Shown piece after piece: positions 23,868 to 35,900 of a DNA stretch of 64,000 nucleotides. The notes under the pieces were generated by a model. It searched no databases. It was not told the DNA's origin and saw only the letters and a list, made by a program, of their open reading frames with translations. Position numbers and translations under genes: made by a program. Position 1 is the first letter of the stretch. Each line of letters begins with the position of its first letter. This stretch comes from Typha latifolia. Its lineage: Eukaryota > Streptophyta > Magnoliopsida > Poales > Typhaceae. The DNA is taken from positions 2,925,188 through 2,989,187 of the forward strand of contig CM034101.1 in the NCBI GenBank assembly GCA_019914945.1. The letters are read 5' to 3'.

Positions 23868-26800
23868 CTACAGGATCCGATCCGATAAGGATGGCAGCCT
23901 CCGGAAGAAGTTAAACGAAGCCGAGGGCATGTCGTCCCTAAACCTGGGATGTCTCAGGTAGTAAAACCCCATCCCCAGCACTAACACCTTAATTGGTACA
24001 GCGTAGAACACCAAGGAGGCGAGGAAGCAGAACACGACAAAGATCCCCGTGGCACGCGGGTCCCGCCAGCTCAGCAACCCCTCGACCCTCTCCCCCTGGG
24101 CCGCCACGTCGCCCAGAAGCGTCTGGGCCCTGGCTGCCACGGCCCGTAGCCGGTCGTACCGCTGCCTCACCACGTCGGCGGCACGGCTCGACGGGAACCC
24201 GTCGAACTCCTCGTCCAGCTCATCCGACCCCACCGCGTCAACGTGGGACAGCCTTGGGTCGGGACCGGTGGGCTCCCTTGGCCGGACCCGGTAGCGCCAG
24301 ACGAGGATTAGGAAGAGGTAGAGGAAGAGGGTGGAGAGGATCAACTGGGGGCAGAGGACGACGGCGACGAGGAGCACGTGCACGAGCACGGTTGTGGAGG
24401 GGTGGGCCCAGGTTCGGACCCCGTGTGCCCACCGGGCCAGCCCGGCGAAGCGGGAGAGGCAGCCCACGACCCGGAACCAATTCGCCCTGCTCCGGCGCAT
24501 GCTCCACACGTGCGCGTCCGTGTCGAGGAGGTACTGGACCACCTCCGGGCCCAGCGGCGGCTCGGACCGGGCGAGCCGAGCTGAGACGGTCCGCATCGCC
24601 GTGTGGCGGAGGACGTCTTGCTGGGCTGGGCCGAGCGGGCGGACGTAGTGCATGCGTGGCAGGAGCGGGCTGGTGTAGGCCTGGATCAGGTTAAGCCAGG
24701 ATGGGCAGCTGAACCGGATGGCGAGCTCGATCTCCCCCATCTTCTTCGCCCCGACCGGATGGACCGCCATGAGCGGGTAGGAGTTGGCGTACACCCGGTT
24801 CGTGTCCAGCGTGGAGAGCCGGATCCGGACCTTCCCGATCCGTACGTCCTTGGCCGGCTCGGTCTGTCTGAACCTGGCGTTGTCGAAGACGGCGATCGTG
24901 AGCACCGTGCACGGGTCGAACACGTCCCATGCGTACTGCTCGTTCCACCGCGGGTTGAACTGGTCTATTATGGTCCGTGTCCGGGCCCACTTAGGCCCGT
25001 ATTTGAGCACCACGTAGGCGTCCGTGGACCCACTCGACCCGTCCTTCGCCACCTTCATCGGCACGAGATTGGCTGCGCCCCGAACTCCGACCTCCAGTAG
25101 CCCGATGGGCGGCTTCGAGAGGTGCTTCGAGGCCGCCCGCACGTCGCTCGCCACGTGCGCCGCCTCGTCCAGCACGTGGTACCCGCCCTCCAGGCAGACT
25201 CGCACGTGCACCCTTCCGGCGTAGGGGCGGGCTTCGTCGCCGGCGAGGTTGAGCCACCGGGAGGGCGGCTCGGCGCGGTCGTCGATCCTGCGATGGACGG
25301 TGGAGATCGGAACCTTGACCTGGCCCACGGACTGGCCCGCGGTGGCGTCCTCGACCACGATCGTCAGATGCGGGTCGAACGGCTCGGCGGCGACGAACAG
25401 GAGGTCCTCGTTCCAGCTCGGGTTGGCGGAGCTGGAGGCGGAGCCCATCGAAACCCGACCTGTTTTGAACACCTGAGATCCCAGCTGGGCTTTCACGTAT
25501 AGGTCCGACCCGGTAGAGCCAACGGGCCGGGGCTTCGGATCGGATAGCGGAGGCAGCCGCAGGTCCTGGGTTTGGATCACCGTCAGCCGCAGATACCAGA
25601 GCTTGGGGGAGAGGTACGCCTTGGATCGGGTATGCACAATGAGGCCGCCGGAATCCGACTGCCACGCCTCCTGGAACGCCTCGTCCGCCTGAGTCCCGAC
25701 CCAGACGGCTAGCATGACGTCACAACCCGGGGAGCCCTCGGTGGGGCCCTCGAGGGTGTACCACTGGGGAGCAAGCGGGCTATCGGGCGCCGCCCTCTTA
25801 GGGATCTCTTGGAGGTCGAAGGAGACGGATCCGAGAGCCGCATCCGGGACGGGCTTGTCGCCGTCGGGCTTCTTCTCCTCGTACACGGACACCTCGAGCG
25901 CCGTGGAGTTGAGGCTGGCCTTGTGGAAGGCGAAGACCTGGTCCCAGTCACTGCTCTTCACAGTTCGGGTGCGGACGCTGTGGCTGCCGATGACCAGGTT
26001 GGCGTACGTGGTCTTCTCTGAGTCCGCGCCTGAATGCTTCGCCTTGAGGAGACGGACGAAGAGGTAAGGGACCCGATCCACGAGGTCGTACGAGCCGCCG
26101 CCGTTACCTCTCTCGGATGCGGAGGGGGCGCGAATCTCGAGGTCTCCGCTGTAGCCGGTCTGCTGCGGATCCTTAGCAGGGGAAGGCGGAGCCGGAGATG
26201 GAGCGTCCGCCTCCTTCTTTTTCTTCTCCTTCTCCTCCTCCTTCGGTTTGGCAGCTGCCGCCTCGGATTTGGGTTTCTCTGCTGACTTCTTCTTCTCCTC
26301 TTCTTTGGGAGCGGAGGACTTATTCTTGTCCTCTGTTTTCGCTTCCTCTGCTTTCTTCTCCTCCGCCGCCGGCTTCTTCTCGTCCTCGGCCGGTTTCTTC
26401 TCCTCCGTCTCAGGTTTCTTCTCGTCGGTGGCCGGTTTTTCCTCCGACTTCGTCTCTGCCGCTGCAGGAGCGGCTTCCGCACTAGCCGTTGGAGGACCCT
26501 CGTCGACAAACGAGACCTTGAGTCCGATCTCGCCTTTAATCTGCGAAAAGACACTCCTTTTCTCCAACGGATAGTAGATCAAAGTCTCGGATCCGGCTTT
26601 TGCGAAGCTGGAGCCCGAGATTTTAACTTTCCCGAGGAAAGTGCTACGCTTCCCAGTTTTCTTGTCGTTGTAGACGTTGAGCTCGAGGGTCTCGTTCGCC
26701 ATGGATTCAGGATCGTGGACCAAGAACTCAAGCTTCTCATCCCACTGTGGATTGAGATCTCTTAACTTGGTCTTCGTCCGCCGACGCTGCCCGTCGAAGT

Positions 26801-26906
26801 CAACGATCGCGTAGGCGCTCGCCGTGCCCTGGCCATCCTTGGGCATTAGATTGCGAGCGTTGCACACCTCTACCACTAGCCTCCGGCTTCCCACAGCCTC
26901 CCCCAT
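23868..26906 (-). CDS. QKY-like: Multiple C2 and transmembrane protein, QUIRKY-like (MCTP)
   Basis: An intronless, GC-rich frame of 1012 residues. The order is: C2A about residues 8-125 (KDGQGTASAYAIVDFDGQ, with acidic loops); a Glu/Lys/Pro/Ala linker about 140-250; C2B about 275-395; C2C about 435-560; C2D about 600-730; then the plant phosphoribosyltransferase C-terminal (PRT_C) region, with hydrophobic hairpins near 840-870 and 952-985. It ends NFFRRLPSLSDRIL, as QUIRKY does. The N-terminal C2 domain with its VNDKR-like and FLGKVKISG blocks is closest to Arabidopsis QUIRKY (MCTP15). MCTPs sit in the ER at plasmodesmata and tether it to the plasma membrane through the C2 domains; QUIRKY works with the receptor-like kinase STRUBBELIG in tissue morphogenesis. 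Function here is by family. C2B is the most diverged domain and lacks much of the usual NPxWNxxFxF block. Length is close to the family norm (about 1000-1080). Confidence 0.94.
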   Translation of the reverse strand: MGEAVGSRRLVVEVCNARNLMPKDGQGTASAYAIVDFDGQRRRTKTKLRDLNPQWDEKLEFLVHDPESMANETLELNVYNDKKTGKRSTFLGKVKISGSSFAKAGSETLIYYPLEKRSVFSQIKGEIGLKVSFVDEGPPTASAEAAPAAAETKSEEKPATDEKKPETEEKKPAEDEKKPAAEEKKAEEAKTEDKNKSSAPKEEEKKKSAEKPKSEAAAAKPKEEEKEKKKKEADAPSPAPPSPAKDPQQTGYSGDLEIRAPSASERGNGGGSYDLVDRVPYLFVRLLKAKHSGADSEKTTYANLVIGSHSVRTRTVKSSDWDQVFAFHKASLNSTALEVSVYEEKKPDGDKPVPDAALGSVSFDLQEIPKRAAPDSPLAPQWYTLEGPTEGSPGCDVMLAVWVGTQADEAFQEAWQSDSGGLIVHTRSKAYLSPKLWYLRLTVIQTQDLRLPPLSDPKPRPVGSTGSDLYVKAQLGSQVFKTGRVSMGSASSSANPSWNEDLLFVAAEPFDPHLTIVVEDATAGQSVGQVKVPISTVHRRIDDRAEPPSRWLNLAGDEARPYAGRVHVRVCLEGGYHVLDEAAHVASDVRAASKHLSKPPIGLLEVGVRGAANLVPMKVAKDGSSGSTDAYVVLKYGPKWARTRTIIDQFNPRWNEQYAWDVFDPCTVLTIAVFDNARFRQTEPAKDVRIGKVRIRLSTLDTNRVYANSYPLMAVHPVGAKKMGEIELAIRFSCPSWLNLIQAYTSPLLPRMHYVRPLGPAQQDVLRHTAMRTVSARLARSEPPLGPEVVQYLLDTDAHVWSMRRSRANWFRVVGCLSRFAGLARWAHGVRTWAHPSTTVLVHVLLVAVVLCPQLILSTLFLYLFLILVWRYRVRPREPTGPDPRLSHVDAVGSDELDEEFDGFPSSRAADVVRQRYDRLRAVAARAQTLLGDVAAQGERVEGLLSWRDPRATGIFVVFCFLASLVFYAVPIKVLVLGMGFYYLRHPRFRDDMPSASFNFFRRLPSLSDRIL

Positions 26907-28904
26907 GGATTCCGGCTACTAAAATTTCGAAAAAATGACAAATCTTCGACGATCTAAAATGTAAAAATCACAGCTTTTGATCGAGATTTGAAGAGAGAAA
27001 TCTAGAATCTCTTGGGAAGAGAAGAGAGTTGGGAATCCGACCGTTTGGTTTCTAGTATAGGGGGAAGTAAAGCGTGTGGGGCGGGGGGGTTTTAAAACGA
27101 ACCGGGACCATCCACGTCAGCACAAAGCCACGTCGGTTTCACAGGCACCACGTGGGCGCATCGGAGTGAGCAATACGGAGCGCTGTCGGTTAGTGAGATC
27201 TAAGGCGCCGGAAGTGGATGTTGCGGACCCACCCAACTCATCTTATTAACCAAAACGCCACTGACCATTCCTCAGCACGCTCTTCAACGGCGAGTGACCG
27301 TTACACTTCGGCGCCGCCGGAAATCCCTCTCGGTGCTCCCCGATACTAAGCGGCAGAACAGTAATTTCCCACGATAACAACGACGTGGTCGGTGGTCCGC
27401 AGCTCCCAACCGTGAACTAAGAACGCAGAAATTTCCTCTGCAGGTACGATTGAATGTGCGATAGATTACATCCCGCGCTAAAAAGCTGGGAAAAAGTTAA
27501 AATATTTACTGGTACAAGGAGCCATTCACAGGGTGCCAAGTAACCCAATCGCAGCTCTTGGCTGGTTGTTTCTTACGGGTGGCACCACCGGCCACGGCCA
27601 GTTAATGCTCTGGGAATTGGAACGTTAGGCTTTTTGCAGCATAAGATCTCAGTAGTTGTGTTGTCTTGCAAACAAAAAAAGAATAACTTTTTATATAAAG
27701 CAAAGTCGAATAAAGTTTTATTATATAATGTAGTCATGGGGCATTTGTCTCATAGTTTACATTTGCAGGCATAAGCCAATTAGCCTCGTGGAGTTTTGGA
27801 GCATTGGATCTTGTCCATATCCATGCAGGTATTCCACTGAGGAGATGTTGTTTTAGGATGTGATACAAATGATAAATGGTTCTAATATATTGGACCCCAA
27901 CGGTTACATAGTTAAAAAGTAAAAAAGAAGGATTTTTAATTTTCTACCGCGGGAAATTGGGGACACTTTATTGAATATAGCTATTGGCATGATACATACT
28001 AGTATCAATTTGTATTAATAATTGCATTTATGTAACACATTGATTCTTTTAACTATAAAAAACCTTTAAAATACTTCTTTTGTTGGTTATCTATTACATT
28101 TTTTTGGTTAAATGGTATTATGTAAATGTCACGCGATTATTTTTAGATCTTTGAAAAATTATTTTACTCTTAGAAAAAATAAAATAGTCATTTGATGATT
28201 AAGATATTTTTTAATACTTTATGGAGGGTCTAAAAAATATATAATATCAATTTTTACTAACTTGGTTTGTATCATAAAATAAGTGCGCTATAGTTTTAGC
28301 ATAAATAAATTACATATTTTTACATGAAAACACTTCTTAGCTCAAATTCTTATCAAAATTTATGATAAATTTGGGTGTAAATACAGCGAGGGCCGACTCA
28401 TATGGGTCAGAAAGAAATACAAAGGCGGGAGACTTTGAGCGGGTTGCATCAAGACCGTTAGATATGTTGGATGGCATGCTTAGATTGAGTCAACCCGCAC
28501 CGAATCACAATCCCTAATATTTCTCATCCAACAATATAAATATATAATTATACATAAATACAGAGAGAGAGAGAGACTTGGTTAGAGCATCCTATAGGCT
28601 TCTATGGGCTGACTTACTTGGCCCAGTCGATAAATGGGCCGAAGCTAATTAGAACGTAGAAACTTATTTATTTATTTTTAAATCTTAAAGGCTATTTTCG
28701 TAAATAGTGCTCTTCACCGCCAAACCTCTGGATGCGCCCCCACCCCAGGGAGAAAAAGGAGCCCTTTCCACTCGTCGCTCTCCATCCAATCGTTTTCCGA
28801 TTTACCCTTCCAATCTGAAACTCTAGGATCCTAGAAAGAGAGGGGAAACCCTAATCCGTGGATGCTAAAGCGCTTGGTTCCTTCCAATAACCCACGATTG
28901 CACC
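26907..28904. other. Head-to-head intergenic region (QUIRKY-like / NOT3)
   Basis: A 2-kb gap between divergently transcribed genes. The left third, to about 27600, is GC-richer, with a G-run near 27079-27089, and is probably the 5' leader and promoter of the QUIRKY-like gene. The middle, 27650-28560, is AT-rich with no ORF. The right part is the NOT3 promoter, listed separately. Confidence 0.5.
28605..28854 (+). promoter_or_regulatory. NOT3 promoter: Site II boxes and telo-box
   Basis: Three Site II-type boxes lie 265-300 bases above the ATG: TGGGCT at 28605-28610, GGCCCA at 28620-28625 and TGGGCC at 28635-28640. A telo-box, AAACCCTAA, lies at 28846-28854, 50 bases above the ATG. This pairing is known from plant genes of growth and translation, where TCP and telo-box-binding proteins act. 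It fits a housekeeping mRNA-decay subunit. Confidence 0.65.
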
Positions 28905-31900
28905 ATGGGGGCGAGCCGGAAGCTACAGGGCGAGATAGATCGCGTCCTCAAGAAGGTACAGGAAGGCGTCGATGTCTTCGACAGCATCTGGAACAAGGTA
29001 TCGCCTGCGAAATTTCTGGTTTTTTAGGAATTCTTTTTTTTTTTTTTTCTGTGGGAGATTAGGGATGCTTTTTTTGATTTGCATGTGTGTTGGTTGTTAG
29101 GTTTACGACACGGAAAATGCGAATCAGAAGGAGAAATTTGAAGCAGACTTGAAGAAAGAGATCAAAAAGTTGCAGCGGTACCGAGATCAGATCAAGACAT
29201 GGATTCAATCGAGTGAAATAAAGGATAAAAAGGTGAGAAATCCGTTTATCCTAGAGTGACGAATCTTTCAGTAGGTTTTCTTAGAGTTTATTTGCAATGT
29301 GTCCGATTAAGATTTGGTGGAATTCTTATAGAAAACAGTTTGAGCTTACTTGCTTATTTTCACGATACGAAGGGATGCATATGGAGAATTTTATTTATTT
29401 ATTTATTTCATTCTAAGAACTTCATAAGAATCCAGCTTTAGAATGTATAGGAAGTTAGGAAGCGGGAAACTACAATAACTACCAGATCGGACCACAATGC
29501 TGAGGACACTGTCTTGCAGGTTTTCCTTTTGAATGGTGGGCTGTTGATTCCAAATAGTACGGTTTTCTTGATATTAATAGGCTTATAAGATTGATTTAAG
29601 GAAAATTGTGGTGATATTGCAGCGCTTATAAAGTCCTGCTGATTGATTAGGAGGTTACTAACATATGCTGAGTAGAATCATCGTGATATCGAACAAAGAA
29701 ATTTGTTGCTAAGTTAGAAATGCGATGGAATGGAGAGTTAGGAAAAAGATCAGGGTAGAAGAAAGGATAAAAAAGGGAGAGTAAACAAACGAACATCTAG
29801 AGAACAATCTGAAAATTAGATTACTTTCTGGACGATATTCATAGAAATATTCAGGTAAAACCAACCTGTCTAGCTAGTAACCTGATTTTCAGATTTTTCC
29901 CATTTTAACAAGTGCCAGTCGAAACTCGGTTAAAGGCTGAAACTTATCTTTTAGATGAAAAGCAGACTTTATGTTATCTTTCAATTATTCTCTGATTCTT
30001 TGATAGGCTTTAGATTGTTTTACATCTTTTGGGCAAAGTGCATGAGATCTGAAAAGTTATTTGGAGTGAGGCATCAAGAGTGCTCTATATATTTATAGAG
30101 AAGGCATATGGGGTTCTTCAATATCTATGTACAGAGTACTTTAGACATAATATGTAGCAACTATTTCCCTCTAGTATTAATCCTAGAAGTAGCAATAAAC
30201 TCTCTGAAGAAGTAAAGCCTGAATGTAGATTGTCTGAATTAAGTTAATTAACTAAGGGAGGCGCTTACATAACATAGGTGCCCACATGCACCCAAATATT
30301 CACTCTTTCATTAGTAAAAGATAATTTCAACAATGACTCTTATCAGATTCATAAAGTGCTAAATATTCTTGTTGGCCTCTAGATGATTCATTAAGGACAC
30401 TCTTCTATGCAGCAAATGGTGAAAATTGGGATGTTTGCTAATGTTGATGAAATTTTCTTTTGAAGAAAAATGTTGGCAGTTGGACTTTGTTTCCCAGTGA
30501 TGTTAATAGATTTTATAAGAGATAAAGTAGTCTGTAGATTTCAATTGCTGTTTTATGTGGGATAGATTAGCTCACCTCTATTTAATTCAAGAAGACTCAA
30601 TTAACAAGCAAATATTTTCTTTCCAAAACCATGGTGGTAGTCCAAATTTGTTTAATGCTGATGATATCAATAGATTTAAATTCTATGTTGTTTTTAACAA
30701 ATAGAGAATTTTATAAATCACGCCCTATATTTTTTTTCTATTGTGTGATTTATATCCTGTTTTTGAGGATTTTATAACTCGACCCATATTTTTTCTCTAT
30801 AATTTTTATTTAACACCCTGACGTTATTTTGACTAATTGACGTTGACTAAATTACTAAAATATCCCCACCGCTCTCTCCCCTCCTCTCTAATCAGCCATT
30901 TTCCCCCAACCACCTACCATTGTCGCCGTTGCTATTACCTTCTCTCGTATTCCCCCTCTTCTTTTTCTTCTTCTTCTTCTTCATTTTTCTCCTTTTCTTT
31001 TTTCTTCTCTTGCTTCTACCTATTCTTGCTCCGGGGTTTGTCGAAGAAGATGGAGCAAGCCAATCATCTCAACTGACTTCGATTTAGGAATCAAAACCTC
31101 CGGCTTATGTATGATGAGGTGGTAAGAATGATGAAGAAGATAGGAGAGAATGAGAGGATGAAGAAAATAAGGGTAATTTAGGTATTTTATAAATTATTTA
31201 GTATATTATAACATAAAATTTTTTTGCTGGTACCATTCAAATTATCCAGAGTGTTAAATAAAAATTGTAAGAAAAAAGAAAGGGTCATAATACAAAATTC
31301 TAAAAAATAAGGTGTGAATCACAAAATAGGTAAAATAGAAAGTATAAAATAAAAACTTTCCTGATGAATATCTAGGTGGCTCGTGCTGTTTCATTTACTT
31401 ATTTATCTTCTTGCGCTACTTATTTCTAACACTGTAACATTGCTAACAACTTATATTTAACAATTAGTCATATATATGTTGTCATGTTCCTTTATTTTCA
31501 AAATTTGAGCTAAGATGTACCCAAGACCACAATGAACCATATAAAGTACCTAAAATCAGAATGAAGTTATCTAAATTATCTAAATATTGGATATCATATA
31601 GTTTGAGCCTATATGCATGCGAATCTTCAATTATTCATCATTAGAAGACATTCTTCAATCTTAACTGCATTAATAATTGCCTCTCAGTGCTAACTCTCGA
31701 GAATTTAGTTTATCTGATACTTTGGTTGTTGATAGAAATACGTAGTTTCCACAGAGATACACTGGTGGTGTTTTTGTTTTCTAGTGGTGTTAACATCTAG
31801 ATTTCTTTTGCTGTTAATGTGTCACAAAACATCCCTTTACCTTTTGCCACACTTCTGCTTACATTGATTTTCTCATTGGTGTCTTGACTGTTTTATATTT

Positions 31901-32844
31901 CAACATATTAAGCATAACTAACTTCATTCTTTCAATCTAAGCTGGTTGATGCTGACAAGTTTTCATATACTGCGGGTTCATTATTCTGGGGTTGACAATC
32001 AATTTTGTGATATATGTTGACCTAGGTTAGTGCCTCTTATGAGCAGGCTCTCATGGATGCTCGCAAGCTTATCGAGCGTGAGATGGAACGATTTAAGGTC
32101 TGTGAAAAGGAAACTAAAACAAAAGCCTTCTCCAAAGAAGGCTTGGGCCAACAACCAAAGACTGTAAGTCAAAATATATTTTTTATTCAACTGCATTTAG
32201 TTGGATTATGAAGATCAATCCGTGTCTAGTGAAGTGATGATTTTTTTTTTTCATGCTAATTCATTTTCATATTTTTCCCCTTGTAAACTATCATTAAGAT
32301 GCCCATTTTATATCATTCTAGATTATCTGCTAAAGGATGAAGCATATATTACTTTTCATTTGGCTGTTCTATCCACTGATGAGATGAGGTGATGTGAACT
32401 TTATTAGTAGATTAAAACAATGTAAAAGATGGTACCAGTTAGTTAATCAAAGACTATCTTAAGAGTGAGAAACTATTATTTAGAGATCATAATACATGAA
32501 TCAGGATGGTATAAACTGTAAAAGAGAATTATCATAAAGTGGCTGGTGTGCAACTTAATATAAGGTACAAATTGACAATCCATAGCTAGTCATGATCCTA
32601 CTGAAGCACAATTTTGCTTTTCTCTATATAATATACTTTAACAAAACATGTTAATCTATGATCAGCACTCTCTAAGTCTTCATGCATTTGACGCATAATT
32701 TGAATGCCTGGAGATGAAACTTTCTTCTTTGGAAGCATTTTTGTTGTCTAGGTAACATTCAGCTATATTGATCTTAAATTTTGAATGTGTCTTCTTTTGT
32801 TAGCGTCAACTATCATACCTTGATGTAAGTAAACTGTGCTATCC

Positions 32845-32904
<60 letters not shown>

Positions 32905-35900
32905 CTATATATCTGCATGCATCATGCATCTGTGAGTAAACATGCATGTGTCTATGTGTTGCATTCTTCAAGGTTGATAATAAAATGTTTCCATAGATTT
33001 AAAGTGCTCTCTTTCATAAGGAGTTATTTTTATTTCTCCAAAGCGAATAAACTGAAATTATGTCATGCTATTTGGATTGGGCAAATTCAATAACCATTTG
33101 AAGACAACTCATACAATCTGATGAGAAGTATTGATGAAACCTGCTGCGGTATATTGTCACTAGAACATGCAATCAGTATAGCTGTTTATTATTATCTTTG
33201 AGCTAGAGTCTTCTTGTTAATATGTTAATTTCATATTCTACGTAGGATCCAAAAGAGAAGGCAAAAGCAGAAACAAGAGATTGGTTGAACACTGTGGTAA
33301 GTGAAATTGAGTGCCTTCTATTATTTGGAATATATTTTCAACGCTTTACCTTTTCTGCGAAACTTTTACTCCTATACGGTAAAGTTGCTGATAATGACTA
33401 TAAATGAATATATGTTTTGTTTGTGAAAATGTTCTTGTGCATCATCTTGCTTTTGAGTATAAAAGGCCTGCCAAATATGCACCTGAGGAACAAATAAGCT
33501 TTAATTTTGACTGGAGGGAAGCTCCATTTTGATTGATCGGACTGACTTTACTGGTGGAGTCGTTAAGTTATTTTAATTCTTAGAGCGTTCCAGTTCATGC
33601 ATCGTGAATGTTATTTATTTGAAAGTGCTGGTGTATCCTTTTCTTTTGATTCTTTTGCTCCTTAGTAGTTTCATTGAAGTCATGATCGTGCCGTTTCTAA
33701 TATTTTCTGCAAGATTTTTGTCTAGGTTGGAGATTTAGAAAGTCAGATTGATAACTTTGAAGCGGAGGTTGAAGGTCTCTCAGTTAAGAAAGGAAAGACA
33801 AGGCCACCAAGATTGGTGAGATCCATAGAAATTGTCTCTTCCAATTAATTGTGACATTTCTCTTTTGCTACTGGTGTTGCATTCTCAAGTTGTATGATTT
33901 GGTACTATGATTTTCTCATTTTAGACACATTTGGAGGCATCTATAACGAGACATAAGGCTCATATAAAGAAACTGGAGTTGATTTTGAGACTGTTAGATA
34001 ATGATGAATTGAGTCCTGATCAGGTCAATGATGCTAAAGATTTTCTGGAAGATTATGTTGAACGTAATCAGGTGATACTTTAGTCTTTTAATTATTTTGA
34101 ATAGCCCATGTTATTGTTTCTTATATATATATATATATACTCTGTAATTTGTACAATTGTTGATCTCCTTACAATACTTTTTGGTGGCATTGACTTTTAT
34201 CAATCCTTGAAAATATCTTTGAAGGAGGATTTTGATGAATTCAGTGACGTTGATGAGTTCTATAGTTCATTACCTTTGGATAAGGTTGAAGCACTTGAAG
34301 ACCTGGTTTCACTTGGTCCCTCCAGTCTTGTAAAGGTAAATGCTGATTCATTTTACATTTTTCGTTTCATTCAATTGGATTGTGTTGTCCAACAATTTTC
34401 AAATTTGGATAGTTATTAAGCAGATCTATGGCTTCTATGCACAATATATGCTATGTTGACCTGCTTTTGGATGGTGCTTTCTATCACGTGGTATGGTTAT
34501 TATGAGTGTATATGATTGATTCTATGAAGATATTCGGATTCACTGTTGATGCAGTCATCTTGGCTTATTCTTTAACATTAGTTTTTGTAATTCATTTTTT
34601 TAGCAACTTTTCCATTCTCTAATTGACTTCTAACTCCATTCTCTAATTGGCTTCTAACTTTTTTTCTCCTCTAAAATTTGTCAAAGTTCTATAGCAAAGT
34701 TCTTTATTTTATATCAAAAGACTCATATTTAAGATTGAAGATGTTTCTGGGCTTAAAAATTGAAATAAAGGATCGACATTGAAGTAAGTAGGGAGCCAAT
34801 GGACTCCACAAACCTGTCAATCCAGTTCAAATCGTGCAAAGATTAAAATAGTGGATGTGCATCTTTAATAACTTACCTGATAGTTACTGGATTATGATTA
34901 AATTCCGGATGATGCTAAGAGTCCCTATTATTTTATCAAATATAGTGCAGATTTTAAATGGATTAATAGTAAAGTTATCCGTATCAAAACTGGTTTTGAT
35001 TTTAGATAATGGATTTAACCAAAATCTGACACATTGTTACGATAGAATTTTCTATCAAATATCTGGTTTGCTTTGTTATGGGGGAAGAGCATTAAAGCCT
35101 ACTCATCTAACATTTGCTATTGCTGTATATTATGATTTTTTACTTGATCTTGACTATTACAATATTAACCTATGCGAGCATAGTTATGTTTCTTTATAGT
35201 CATCTGACATGGATGTAGGACATATTTATCATCTCTCTTTGACTATCTGTTAGTTAATTTGTTTAGCTTGATTTTTGTTTTTGTTATTGCTTTCTGAAGG
35301 TTTTATATTCTCTCTTCTTTTACGGCCATTTTATTCTGCTGCATATCTAAATCTTCCAGGCTTAATGGCATGTTCTGCTTCTCTTTGTGGTACTACCGCA
35401 AATCAGTTTTTGAACAATTTCACTTTAGTTAACACTAAAATTTGAACCACTATTTTCCTTCTTTTAATCTCTCTCTTTTACACCCAAACTTTTTAACATC
35501 TAATGGCTGATGATACTGTCTCATATATTTTGAACATTTAAATGCCCCTTTTTTCAGATTTTAGTTACCTATCATTCTATCATGTTTCCTTCTTGGCAGG
35601 GTGTTGGTTCTATTTCTACTTCTAGTGCAGTTATAGGTTTGAAGAACTCGATAGCATCACCTCCTCCGGTATCATTCTATTATTTTGAATTGTTTAATCA
35701 TCTGCTTTCTATTGCAGGAATATATACATAATAGTGGGTTATTTTGGGTGTTATCCCTTGTAGATTGCAATTCTTGGTGTATTTAACATAATGTAGTGTA
35801 GGGCGATATTTGCTTGTGGAACTTTCCTTGATATGTACGATATATTCCTTATCTTGAAAAAGCTTTTGAGTTTTGATGATATCTATCCATTCTTGTTGCT

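Noticed and set aside
23993..26574. Many long ORFs on the plus strand and in other frames across the QUIRKY-like gene (up to 233 codons)
   Set aside because: They are Arg/Pro/Gly-rich shadows of a GC-rich coding frame with no domain, and the minus-strand frame is a clear four-C2 protein.
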